The notes beneath the pieces are model-generated. The model saw only the letters and a program-made list of their open reading frames with translations. It did no database searches and was not told where the DNA came from. A program made the position numbers and the translations under genes. Shown here piece after piece: positions 55,859-64,000 of a DNA stretch of 64,000 nucleotides (its first letter is position 1; each line of letters starts with the position of its first letter). Source of the stretch: Pseudonocardia xinjiangensis (lineage in GTDB: Bacteria > Actinomycetota > Actinomycetes > Mycobacteriales > Pseudonocardiaceae); NCBI RefSeq assembly GCF_012911925.1, contig NZ_JAAXKY010000008.1, positions 27,249 through 91,248 on the forward strand, written 5' to 3'.

Positions 55859-56848
55859 GTGTTGAGACACCTTCTCGAGAAGAGTCTCGGTTGGCTACTC
55901 ATGATCGTCGTGGCCACCAACCTCACGTACTTCCTGGCCAGCCTCTTCCTGGATCCGCGGGCCAACTACCTGCAGCTGAGGCCACCGCGATCCCCCGAGG
56001 AGATCGACCGCTCGCTGGCCCAGTACAACCTCAGCCCGGCCACCCCGCTCCTCGACCGCTGGTGGCACTGGATCAGTGACATCGTTCTGCACTGGAATTG
56101 GGGCTATTCACCGGTCGGCGTCAGCGTCAACACCCAGATCGCCTTCCGGATCGGTGTCAGCGCACAGCTCGTGCTGCTGTCGATGATTCTCTCCACGGTC
56201 CTCGGTATCGCCCTCGGCGTCTATACCGCGGGCCGCCAGTACCGCTTCGCCGACCGGTTCCACCAGGCGCTGTCGATCATCACGATCAACGTTCCCACCG
56301 TCGTCGCCTCGCTCGTGGTGGTCCTGCTCGCGATCATGCTCAACCAGTCGCTCGGCACCACCCTGCTCTTCGTCGCGGGCGCGCAGTCGCCGACGGTCAG
56401 CGGGTTCTGGCCGCTGGTACTCGACCGGATCCGGCACCTCGTCCTGCCGACCGTCGCGCTCACGCTCATCAGCTACGCGGGCTACCACCTGCTGCAGCGC
56501 TCGCTGCTGCTCGACACCATCAACTCCGACTACGTGCGGACGGCGCGGGCCAAGGGCCTGACCCGCAAGGAGGCCATCCGGCGCCACGGCCTGCGCACGT
56601 CGCTGATACCGGTCGCCACCTCCGTCGCCTTCGCGGTGCCTGCGTTGTTCACCGGAGCCGTGATCACGGAGACGATCTTCGGCTGGCAGGGCATGGGCCA
56701 GTACTTCACGTCGACGATCAGCAACAACGACATCAACGGTGTGGTCGCCGTCGCCGCGTTCGGCGCGCTGATGACCGCGATCGGGGCGATCCTCGCCGAC
56801 ATCGCGGTGGTGGTGCTCGACCCGCGGGTCCGGATGGCCGGCTCATGA
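55859..56848 (+). CDS. Oligopeptide-type ABC permease 1, second importer
   Basis: This 329-residue paralogue of the 48155 gene has six helices. N-terminal LRHLLEKSLGWLLMIVVATN, loop YVRTARAKGLTRKEAIRRHGL (EAA-type), and ETIFGWQGMGQYF near the C-terminus are family signatures. The start is GTG 55859. It overlaps the next permease gene by 4 bases (ATGA at 56845-56848). Confidence 0.93.
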   Translation: MLRHLLEKSLGWLLMIVVATNLTYFLASLFLDPRANYLQLRPPRSPEEIDRSLAQYNLSPATPLLDRWWHWISDIVLHWNWGYSPVGVSVNTQIAFRIGVSAQLVLLSMILSTVLGIALGVYTAGRQYRFADRFHQALSIITINVPTVVASLVVVLLAIMLNQSLGTTLLFVAGAQSPTVSGFWPLVLDRIRHLVLPTVALTLISYAGYHLLQRSLLLDTINSDYVRTARAKGLTRKEAIRRHGLRTSLIPVATSVAFAVPALFTGAVITETIFGWQGMGQYFTSTISNNDINGVVAVAAFGALMTAIGAILADIAVVVLDPRVRMAGS

Positions 56849-57783
56849 CCGCCAACTTCCCGGGCCCGGTCCCGACGGTCGATCTCGGCGCGGAGCCCTC
56901 CACCGCCGAGAAGCGCATGACCCGCGCCCGGCTGAGCAGGCGCCGGCTCTACCTGCGCCGGTTCCTGCGGAGCAAGGGCGCCGTGGCCGGGCTGGTGATC
57001 CTCGGCCTCCTCGTGCTGTTCGCCCTGCTGGGCGGCGAGTTCACGCCGTACTCGTACAGCGACGTCGACTTCGCGGGCCTGACGGCGCCACCGTCACCCG
57101 ACCACATCCTCGGCACCGACAGCGCGGGCAACGACACGTTCGCCCAGGCCGTCCACGGCCTGCAGCGGTCGCTCGTCATCGCCGTGTCGGTGTCGGCCCT
57201 CACGACGGTCATCTCGGCGTTCGTCGGTGCCGTCGCGGCCTACCTCGGCGGCACCACCGAGAAGGTCGTCCTCGGGATCGTGCACTTCCTGCTGGTGGTG
57301 CCCTCGTTCCTGATCCTCGCCCTGGTCTCGCAGAAGGCCGGGGGCGACTGGAGGGTGCTCATCGTCGTCCTGACGGTGTTCGGCTGGATGTACAACGCGC
57401 GCGTGGTGTGGGCACTGGCCACCTCCTTGCGCGAGCGGGAGTACGTCCTCGCGGCCCGCTTCATGGGGGTCGGCCGGGTCCGGATCGTGCTGCGCCACCT
57501 GATCCCCAACATCGGGTCGCTGCTCGTCGTGACGTTCACCATCGGGGTGGTCGCAACCGTCCAGGGCGAGACCGCGCTGTCGTTCATCGGGTTCGGGGTG
57601 CAGCCGCCCGACGTCTCGCTGGGCACCATGCTCAACGACGGTGCCGACACGGTCTCCAGCGCGCCCTGGCTGTTCTACGTCCCGGCGGTGCTCGTCACCC
57701 TCCTGACCGTCTCGATGGCGTTGATCGGCGACGGGCTGCGCGACGCGCTCGATCCGACGTCCCGATCCGGCGGTGGGGCGTGA
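56845..57783 (+). CDS. Oligopeptide-type ABC permease 2, second importer
   Basis: The 312-residue protein has LYLRRFLRSKGAVAGLVILG at the start of helix 1, HILGTDSAGNDTFAQAVHGL in the first external segment and the EAA-like REREYVLAARFMGVGRVRIV. It corresponds to the 49152 protein. The ATG overlaps the preceding TGA. Its own TGA overlaps the next GTG (GTGA at 57780-57783), so all four genes are translationally linked. Confidence 0.93.
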   Translation: MTANFPGPVPTVDLGAEPSTAEKRMTRARLSRRRLYLRRFLRSKGAVAGLVILGLLVLFALLGGEFTPYSYSDVDFAGLTAPPSPDHILGTDSAGNDTFAQAVHGLQRSLVIAVSVSALTTVISAFVGAVAAYLGGTTEKVVLGIVHFLLVVPSFLILALVSQKAGGDWRVLIVVLTVFGWMYNARVVWALATSLREREYVLAARFMGVGRVRIVLRHLIPNIGSLLVVTFTIGVVATVQGETALSFIGFGVQPPDVSLGTMLNDGADTVSSAPWLFYVPAVLVTLLTVSMALIGDGLRDALDPTSRSGGGA

Positions 57784-59852
57784 CCCCGGCAGCGGAAGCC
57801 GACCCCGTGCTCTCCGTCCGCGACCTCGAGGTCTCCTTCCCCTCCGAAGCCGGCCGCGTGCACGCGGTCCGCGGCGTCGGCTTCGACCTGTACCCGGGCC
57901 GCACCCTGGGCATCGTCGGGGAGTCGGGCTCGGGCAAGTCGGTCACCTCGATGGCGGTGATGGGCCTGCTCCCGGACTACGCGGCGGTGCGCGGCTCCGT
58001 CACGCTCGGCACCAGGGAGCTGCTCGGCCTCGACGACCGGCAGATGTCCGAGATCCGCGGGCGCGAGCTCGGGATGGTCTTCCAGGATCCGCTGGCGGCA
58101 CTGACACCGATCTTCACCGTGGGACGCCAGGTCGTCGAGGCGTTGCAGATCCACCAGGACCTCGACCGGAACGCCGCCTGGAAACGGGCGGTGGAGCTGC
58201 TCGACCTGGTCGGCATCCCGAACGCGGCGGCGCGGGCCCGGTCGTTCCCGCACGAGTTCTCCGGCGGGATGCGCCAGCGCGTCGTCATCGCCATGGCGAT
58301 CGCCAACGGTCCACGGGTCCTCGTCGCCGACGAGCCGACCACCGCACTGGACGTCACGGTGCAGGCGCAGATCCTCGACGTCCTCCAGCTCGCCCGCGCC
58401 GAGACGGGCGCTGCGCTCATCCTGATCACCCACGACCTCGGCGTCGTCGCCGGCACCGCCGACGACGTGCTCGTGATGTACGCGGGGCGCCCGGTGGAGC
58501 GGGCCCCGGTCGGCGAGCTGTTCGCGCGGCCCCGGATGCCCTACACGATCGGGCTGCTCGGTGCCGTCCCGCGGGTGGACAGCGCCGAGCGCCGTCCGCT
58601 CCTGCCGATCACCGGCAACCCACCGCTCCTGGTCGATCTGCCCGCGGGTTGTCCGTTCGAGCCGCGCTGCCCGATCTCCGTGGCGGAATGCGCCGTCGAG
58701 GAGCCCGTGCTGACGCCGGTCTCCCCCGACGGGGAGCATGCCGCGGCCTGCATCCGCGCCGGGCACATCGCCGACGGCCGGGTCGACGGGGCCGCGATCT
58801 ACCCCGTGCCGCGCGCACCGGTGGCGCCGGCGGCTGCGATCCCCCGCGAGCGGCGCCCCGCCGTGCTCGAACTGGACGGCGTCAGCAAGACGTTTCCTCT
58901 GCTCAAGGGGACGCTGCTGAAACGACGTGTCGGCTCGGTGTACGCGATCTCCGGGGTCGGGTTCGACATCCGCGAAGGCGAGACGCTGGGGCTGGTCGGC
59001 GAGTCGGGCTGCGGGAAGACCACCACCCTGCTGGAGGTCATGAACCTCCGCGCGCCGGAGCAGGGCAGCATCCGGGTCACGGGCGTCGACGTGTCGGACC
59101 TGGCGGACCGGCGCCAGGAACGGGCTCTGCGACGGAAGCTGCAGATGGTGTTCCAGGACCCGATGGGCGCCCTCGACCCGCGGCTGACGATCTTCGACAT
59201 CCTCGCCGAGCCGTTGCGGGCGGTCGGTGAGGCGAACCGGGAGACGATCGGGCGCCGCGTCGACGAGCTGATGGAGCTGGTCGGGCTCGACCCGGAACAC
59301 AGCGACCGGTTCCCCACCGCCTTCTCCGGCGGACAGCGCCAGCGCATCGGCATCGCCCGTGCGCTGGCCACCAACCCGTCGCTCGTGGTGCTGGACGAGC
59401 CGGTCTCGGCCCTGGACGTCTCCATCCAGGCGGGCATCATCAACCTTCTCAACGATCTCAAGGCCGAGCTCGGGCTGTCCTACCTCTTCGTCGCCCACGA
59501 CCTCGCCGTGGTGCGGCACATCTCGGACCGGGTCGCGGTGATGTACCTGGGCCGGATCGTCGAGATCGGCACCGTCGACGAGGTCTTCGACGACCCGCGC
59601 CACCCGTACTCCCACGCGCTGCTCTCGGCGATCCCGGTGACCGACCCGCAGGTCGAGCGCACCAGGGAACGGGTGGTCCTGCGCGGCGACCTGCCCAGCC
59701 CCACCGACTCCTCCCCCGGCTGCCGGTTCGTCAGCCGGTGCCCCCTGCACCCCGCGCTCGACGCCACGCAGCGCGCGCGGTGCGTGGCCGAGACCCCCGA
59801 GCTGACCGGTGCGGGCGGCTCCGATCACCTGAACGCCTGTCACTTCCGCTGA
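57780..59852 (+). CDS. Fused double ABC ATPase, second importer
   Basis: The 690-residue protein carries two nucleotide-binding domains like the 50153 protein: GESGSGKSV / [14 protein letters not shown] / [11 protein letters not shown], and GESGCGKTT / [14 protein letters not shown] / [11 protein letters not shown]. Each half has the C-terminal Cys-rich tail (GCPFEPRCPISVAECAVEEP and GCRFVSRCPLH). GTG 57780 overlaps the permease stop. The start adds only MTPAAEADPVL before the first strand. Paralogous to the first importer's ATPase, so the fused form was duplicated as a unit. Confidence 0.93.
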   Translation: MTPAAEADPVLSVRDLEVSFPSEAGRVHAVRGVGFDLYPGRTLGIVGESGSGKSVTSMAVMGLLPDYAAVRGSVTLGTRELLGLDDRQMSEIRGRELGMVFQDPLAALTPIFTVGRQVVEALQIHQDLDRNAAWKRAVELLDLVGIPNAAARARSFPHEFSGGMRQRVVIAMAIANGPRVLVADEPTTALDVTVQAQILDVLQLARAETGAALILITHDLGVVAGTADDVLVMYAGRPVERAPVGELFARPRMPYTIGLLGAVPRVDSAERRPLLPITGNPPLLVDLPAGCPFEPRCPISVAECAVEEPVLTPVSPDGEHAAACIRAGHIADGRVDGAAIYPVPRAPVAPAAAIPRERRPAVLELDGVSKTFPLLKGTLLKRRVGSVYAISGVGFDIREGETLGLVGESGCGKTTTLLEVMNLRAPEQGSIRVTGVDVSDLADRRQERALRRKLQMVFQDPMGALDPRLTIFDILAEPLRAVGEANRETIGRRVDELMELVGLDPEHSDRFPTAFSGGQRQRIGIARALATNPSLVVLDEPVSALDVSIQAGIINLLNDLKAELGLSYLFVAHDLAVVRHISDRVAVMYLGRIVEIGTVDEVFDDPRHPYSHALLSAIPVTDPQVERTRERVVLRGDLPSPTDSSPGCRFVSRCPLHPALDATQRARCVAETPELTGAGGSDHLNACHFR

Positions 59853-59883
59853 TGCCCGGCAGCTCGTCGAGGGGAGACCGACC

Positions 59884-61557
59884 ATGCACGTCCTGAAGCG
59901 CCCCGCCGCACTCGCGGCCGCCGCCGTGCTGTCGGTGGCGCTCGCGGCCTGCGGCACCACGTCGAACGGCGGCGAGGTCAGCGCCCAGTCGCTCGCCTCC
60001 CAGGTCGCGTACAACCCGCAGCCCTACGACAACATCAGGGACGGGGGCACGCTCACCACCTCGTTGCCGGAGCTCACCCCCCAGTTCAACAACTGGCAGA
60101 GCGACGGTGCCACGGTCGACGGCGCGCAGGTCTGGAGCTGGTACAACCCGGACCTCATCACGTTCACCGCCGACGGCAAGGCCGTCTTCGACCCGGACTA
60201 CCTCACGGACGTGAAGCAGGAGACCGTCGACGGGAACACCCGGGTCACCTACACGATCAATCCGAAAGCGGTCTACAACGACGGCACGCCCATCGACTGG
60301 ACCTCCTTCGACGCCGTGTGGAAGGCCGACCGGGGCACCGATCCGGCCTACCTCGTGGCGTCCACCGACGGCTACGACCGCGTCTCGTCGCTGACACCCG
60401 GCGTGAACTCCCGCCAGGTGGTGGTGACGTTCAGGGGCATCAACCTGTGGTGGCAGAACCTGTTCGGCTCGCTGCTGCACCCGAAGGCCCTCTCCCCGGC
60501 CGTGTTCAACCAGGGCTACATCGACAACCCGCACCCGGAATGGGGCGCCGGCCCGTACACGATCAGCAAGTTCGACCAGCAGAACGGCATCATCACCTTC
60601 GAGCGCAACCCGAGGTGGTGGGGCCGGAAGGGCAAGCTCGACTCGCGGACCTTCGTCGTCATGGAGGACTCGGCCGCCCTCAACGCGTTCAAGAACGGCC
60701 AGATCGACGCGGTGTCGGCGGGCACCAAGGACCGGCTGGCGCAGCTGTCGGGACAACCGGGCACCGAGATCCGCAAGAGCACCTCGCTGCAGGTCGACTA
60801 CTTCACGCTCAACGGCACCAGCCCCGTCCTGTCCGACGTCCAGGTGCGCAAGGCGGTACTCGAGGCCATCGACCGCAACGAGATCACGAAGGTCCAGCTC
60901 CAGGGCCTCGGCTACACCACGGCCCCGGCGGGCTCCTTGATCCTGCTGCCGTTCCAGGACGGCTACCAGGACGACTTCGGCAAGGTCATCCGCTTCGACC
61001 CCCGGCAGGCGGAGAAGGACCTCGACGCCGCGGGGTGGACGCCCGGTCCGGACGGCGTCCGGGCCAAGAACGGCAAGCCACTGGAGTTCAGCTACGTCAA
61101 CACCGGCGACGACCCGATCGGCAAGGCGATCGCCGGTGCCACCGCGGCGATGCTCAAGAACGTCGGCATCAAGCTGGACATCCGGCAGGTTCCCTCGAGC
61201 GACTTCTCGAAGATCATCACCGGGCAGCAGTTCGACATGTTCTACTCGGGCGCCGTGGACGGCAGCCCGTTCGGGATCGCGCAGATCTGCCAGCTGTACT
61301 GCTCGGACACCCAGTTCCTCAAGTCCGGTGTCAACAGCCCGGCGAACGACGCCCTCGTCCGGTCCGTGAACACGCTGCCCACCGCGCAGCAGCAGTACGC
61401 GAGGGCGTCCGAGGCGGAGATCGCGACGTTCCGGACCTACGGCGTCATGCCGACCGTCAACCTGCCGGAGATCGACGCGGTCAGGACCGGCCTGGCCAAC
61501 TACGGGCCGGGGCGCTACTTCAGCACCACACCGGAGAACATCGGCTGGCAGAAGTAG
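59884..61557 (+). CDS. Peptide-type ABC substrate-binding lipoprotein, second importer
   Basis: The 557-residue protein has a signal with lipobox LAAC (VLSVALAACGTTS). The mature SBP_bac_5 domain has FTADGKAVFDPDYLTDVKQE, YTINPKAVYNDGTPIDWTSF and ERNPRWWGRKGKLDSRTFVV. It resembles the 52409 protein in layout but differs enough in the mid and C-terminal parts to suggest a different ligand. It ends 12 bases before the stop of the convergent acyl-CoA dehydrogenase gene. Confidence 0.93.
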   Translation: MHVLKRPAALAAAAVLSVALAACGTTSNGGEVSAQSLASQVAYNPQPYDNIRDGGTLTTSLPELTPQFNNWQSDGATVDGAQVWSWYNPDLITFTADGKAVFDPDYLTDVKQETVDGNTRVTYTINPKAVYNDGTPIDWTSFDAVWKADRGTDPAYLVASTDGYDRVSSLTPGVNSRQVVVTFRGINLWWQNLFGSLLHPKALSPAVFNQGYIDNPHPEWGAGPYTISKFDQQNGIITFERNPRWWGRKGKLDSRTFVVMEDSAALNAFKNGQIDAVSAGTKDRLAQLSGQPGTEIRKSTSLQVDYFTLNGTSPVLSDVQVRKAVLEAIDRNEITKVQLQGLGYTTAPAGSLILLPFQDGYQDDFGKVIRFDPRQAEKDLDAAGWTPGPDGVRAKNGKPLEFSYVNTGDDPIGKAIAGATAAMLKNVGIKLDIRQVPSSDFSKIITGQQFDMFYSGAVDGSPFGIAQICQLYCSDTQFLKSGVNSPANDALVRSVNTLPTAQQQYARASEAEIATFRTYGVMPTVNLPEIDAVRTGLANYGPGRYFSTTPENIGWQK

Positions 61558-61569
61558 CGCCCGTCCGCA

Positions 61570-62589
61570 TCAGCGGGTGATCGTGAGGTCGGCGATCCTC
61601 CCGCGATGGGCGGCGGAGTCGCCGAACTGGCCGGCCAGCCGCTTGGCGCGCTTGTAGTAGAAGTGCGACTCGTGCTCCCAGGTGTATCCGATGCCGCCGT
61701 GGTACTGGATCATCGCGGCGGTCGCGTCGACGGCGACGTCACCTGCCTTGGCCTTTGCCACCGAGACGGCGAGCGGGGCGTCGGACAACCCGGTGTCCAC
61801 GGCATGGGCGGCGTAGAGCACGGCGTGCTCGGCCATGGTCACACCGATGTGCAGGTCGGCCAGCGCGTGCTTGATCACCTGGAACGACCCGACCGGCACG
61901 CCGAACTGCTGCCGTTCGCGGTCGTAGGCCACCGTGCGGGAGAGCGCCTCGCGCGCGATCCCGACCAGGTCGGCGGCGACGAGGACGGTGGCGCGCGCCG
62001 CGAGCTCGTCGAGCACCTCGGCGCTCGCCCCCGGCAGGGCCTGACCCGCGCCCGCCTCCAGCGCGGCGAGCCGCACCGTGCCGTCGTAGGAGCCCTGCCG
62101 TGTGGCGGGGGCGCCCTCGACCAGTACAAGCCCGTCGCCCGACCGCGCGACGACGACGTCAGCGATCTCGCCGTACTCCACCGTCGGGAGCGTGCCCGGG
62201 GCGCTGCCCCGCAGGGTCAGCGCGCCCACGGCGTCACCACCGGCGAGCCTGGGGAGCCAGGCCGCCTGCTGCTCGTCCGACCCGGCCAGCCGGATCGCCT
62301 CCGCGGCCAGCACGGTGCCCCGCCACGGTCCCGGGGCCGCGCCGGCGCCGAGCTCGCGGGCGATCACCTGTGCCTCGACCAGCCCGAGCCCGAGCCCGTC
62401 GTGCTCCTCGGGCACGAGCACCGCCAGCCAGCCCTGCTCGGCGGCGGCCTTCCAGAGCGACGCGGGGTGCCCGTCGCCCGCCGGATCCTCGACGACCGCG
62501 CGGACTGCCTCCAGGTCGAACCGATCGGCGAGGTAGCCGCGCACGGCGGCACCGAACTCGCGCTGGTCCTCGGTCGGGGCGAAGAACAT
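61570..62589 (-). CDS. Acyl-CoA dehydrogenase subunit (short type)
   Basis: This 339-residue ACAD has an N-terminal helical domain (MFFAPTEDQREFGAAVRGYL), the FAD/acyl-CoA middle part and a C-terminal helical domain with YHGGIGYTWEHESHFYYKRA. The family is normally about 380 residues, so it is short. It lies 9 bases downstream of the second ACAD gene. Adjacent pairs like this form alpha2-beta2 enzymes in actinobacterial steroid or side-chain catabolism. FAD oxidises the acyl-CoA at alpha and beta carbons. Confidence 0.9.
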   Translation of the reverse strand: MFFAPTEDQREFGAAVRGYLADRFDLEAVRAVVEDPAGDGHPASLWKAAAEQGWLAVLVPEEHDGLGLGLVEAQVIARELGAGAAPGPWRGTVLAAEAIRLAGSDEQQAAWLPRLAGGDAVGALTLRGSAPGTLPTVEYGEIADVVVARSGDGLVLVEGAPATRQGSYDGTVRLAALEAGAGQALPGASAEVLDELAARATVLVAADLVGIAREALSRTVAYDRERQQFGVPVGSFQVIKHALADLHIGVTMAEHAVLYAAHAVDTGLSDAPLAVSVAKAKAGDVAVDATAAMIQYHGGIGYTWEHESHFYYKRAKRLAGQFGDSAAHRGRIADLTITR

Positions 62590-62598
62590 GACCAGCTC

Positions 62599-63768
62599 CT
62601 ATCGCGGGAGGCCGAGCACGCGCTCGGCGGTGATGTTGCGCTGCACCTGCGAGGACCCGCCCCAGATCGTGACGGACCGCGACCACATCGACTGGGCGTG
62701 CAGCGGCCGGATGTCGAGTCCGTCGATCGCGTCGAGCGTGGCGTCCTCGCCCAGGACGTCGTCGAAGACCTCCCACAGGTCCTGGAACGTCTCCGACCAC
62801 TGCAGCTTCGTCATCGAGGCCTCGAAGCCGAGGTCGCGCCCCTGCTCCACCTGCGTGAGCACGTGCATGGCGTGCAGGCGCAGGCACTCCAGTTCGGTGA
62901 GGACCCGGGCGAGCTTGTCGCGCACCACCGGGTCGCGGTCGCGGCCGAGCTTCTTCGCCACCGCGACGATCTCGTCGTACTGGCGGCGGAACTCGGTGTA
63001 CTGGGCGATGCCGGACGCGCCGCGCTCGAAGGAGAGCAGCAGCATCGCCGTGCGCCAGCCGTCGCCGATCTCCCCGAGGCAGTCGGTGGCAGGCACCCGC
63101 GCGTCGGTGAAGAACACCTCGCCGAACTCGCTGGCCCCGCTCATCTGCTTGAGCGGCCGCGCCTCGACGCCGGGCTGGTGCATGTCGATCAGCAGCATCG
63201 AGATGCCACGGTGCTTGGCGGAGCCTGCCTCCGTGCGCACCATGGTGAAGATCTTGTCGCCGTGCACGGCGTTGGTGGTCCACACCTTCTGGCCGTTGAC
63301 CACGAAGTCGTCACCGTCACGCACGCCTCTCGTGGACAGCGCCGCGAGGTCGGAGCCGGCGCCGGGCTCGGAGAAGCCCTGGCACCAGATCACCTCGTTG
63401 CGCAGGAGCGGCCCGACGATCTCCTTCTTCTGCGCGTCCGTGCCGATCGCCATCACGGTGGGGGCGAGGAACGACAGACCGAGCGGGTTGACGGTGCGCG
63501 GGGCGCGCGCCAGCACCATCTCCTCGTCGTAGATCGCCCGCATGCCCGGGGTGCCGCCGCGGCCGCCGAACTCGGTGGGCCACTCGATGCCCGCGAAGCC
63601 GGCGAGCGCCTTGTCGCGCTCCCAGTCCCGGCGCAGCCGGAAGCTCTCGTCGTCGCCGAGCGACTCCCAGAAGCCCGGCCGCTGCCACTCCTCCGCGATG
63701 TTGGCCAGCAACCAGGACCGCAGCTCGCTGCGGAACTCCTCCTCCGCTGCGGTGTACGTCAGGTCCAT
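62599..63768 (-). CDS. Acyl-CoA dehydrogenase
   Basis: The 389-residue protein has full ACAD length: IEWPTEFGGRGGTPGMRAIY, CQGFSEPGAGSDLAALSTRG (FAD-binding loop), WTTNAVHGDKIFTMVRT, and the C-terminal WGGSSQVQRNITAERVLGLP. At the usual catalytic Glu (YEG in medium-chain enzymes) this protein has Trp-Gly-Gly. An ER in LLSFERGASGIAQYTEF sits where isovaleryl-CoA-type enzymes keep their Glu. It is the upstream gene of the pair, so a heteromeric oxidase is plausible. The substrate is unknown. Confidence 0.9.
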   Translation of the reverse strand: MDLTYTAAEEEFRSELRSWLLANIAEEWQRPGFWESLGDDESFRLRRDWERDKALAGFAGIEWPTEFGGRGGTPGMRAIYDEEMVLARAPRTVNPLGLSFLAPTVMAIGTDAQKKEIVGPLLRNEVIWCQGFSEPGAGSDLAALSTRGVRDGDDFVVNGQKVWTTNAVHGDKIFTMVRTEAGSAKHRGISMLLIDMHQPGVEARPLKQMSGASEFGEVFFTDARVPATDCLGEIGDGWRTAMLLLSFERGASGIAQYTEFRRQYDEIVAVAKKLGRDRDPVVRDKLARVLTELECLRLHAMHVLTQVEQGRDLGFEASMTKLQWSETFQDLWEVFDDVLGEDATLDAIDGLDIRPLHAQSMWSRSVTIWGGSSQVQRNITAERVLGLPR

Positions 63769-64000
63769 GCGGCCTCCTCGTCACGATCGCGCTGGGATCA
63801 CCTTGGCATACCGACGAGTAACCTGCGTACCCCTCACCTGACACCGACCCCGACAACCCGCGAGTCGCCCGATCCACGGGCCCGAGTCGCCCGGCGCACC
63901 GCCCCCACGCGTCCTCGCAGAGCCGCCGTGCTCCCCGCAGGGCCCACAACATCTGCGAGGAGCACAGCCGGTCTGCGAGGACGCCGAACCACCCGCGAGT
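63769..64000. repeat. Right-end intergenic region with CGCGAGT repeats
   Basis: Contains CCCGCGAGTCGCCC at 63857-63870 (copy 2 of 5187-5200), a variant CCCGAGTCGCCCGG just after it, the partial CCCGCGAGT at the window edge, and two TCTGCGAGGA-like units near 63951-63982. No gene seen on this strand or the other. Confidence 0.55.

Overview
The window is chromosomal DNA of a high-GC actinomycete. GTG and TTG starts, tight ATGA/GTGA gene overlaps, a tmRNA with the tag ADSNQRDFALAA, an ftsE-ftsX-smpB block, many TetR regulators and S9 peptidases all fit the Pseudonocardiaceae, and Pseudonocardia is the most likely genus. That genus assignment is an inference. No rRNA, CRISPR array, replication origin or phage structural gene was seen.

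Layout. Positions 1-6800 hold a translationally coupled DUF6493/SWIM zinc-finger pair (the first gene runs off the left edge), a DIP1984-type protein, a NUDIX hydrolase and small proteins. Positions 6800-9800 carry a secreted CHRD-domain protein, a two-domain GNAT and a lipoprotein. Positions 9894-15775 are a drug-type locus: an MFS exporter, an aromatic FAD hydroxylase, a decayed TetR gene and an ABC-2 exporter. A divergent TetR gene faces them across a 20-bp palindrome.

Positions 15.8-22.7 kb are a gene graveyard. It holds pieces of IS3-type and IS256-type transposases, an aldo/keto reductase, an aminoglycoside-phosphotransferase-like enzyme and a GNAT. A few intact genes sit among them: a lipoprotein hydrolase, an orphan ccsB and small ORFs. 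The stretch ends at the 3' half of a tRNA-Arg(CCG), whose end is split by an IS481-type element with a 12-bp direct repeat. This looks like the scar of an integrated element.

Positions 22.7-33.7 kb are a second resistance and regulatory cluster. It has a LysR gene divergent from a rifampicin-monooxygenase (Rox) gene; a TetR gene divergent from an SDR with two near-identical 19-bp operators; an S9 peptidase, a DUF4097 protein and a beta-lactamase-fold hydrolase; and a TetR/DUF2306 pair sharing a 44-bp near-perfect palindrome. A 92-bp intergenic leader occurs twice here in diverged form.

Positions 34.7-47.3 kb look like core genome: tRNA-Ala(GGC), an acylaminoacyl-peptidase-like enzyme, a DsbA-like/MauE redox pair, small enzymes, ssrA, a repeat-containing membrane-anchored protein, an amidohydrolase, smpB, ftsX, ftsE, prfB and a PadR-type regulator. 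tmRNA and SmpB lie about 2 kb apart and act together in ribosome rescue. FtsEX is a cell-division ABC complex.

Positions 48.1-61.6 kb hold two complete, paralogous oligopeptide-type ABC importers. Each runs permease, permease, fused double ATPase, lipoprotein binding protein. They are separated by a DUF3592 protein and a DUF2087 regulator. The window closes with two adjacent acyl-CoA dehydrogenase genes that may form a heteromeric enzyme.

I did not find one unmistakably new system. The best candidates for follow-up are the DUF6493/SWIM pair, the duplicated importer locus, the palindrome-controlled modules and the tRNA-Arg integration scar.
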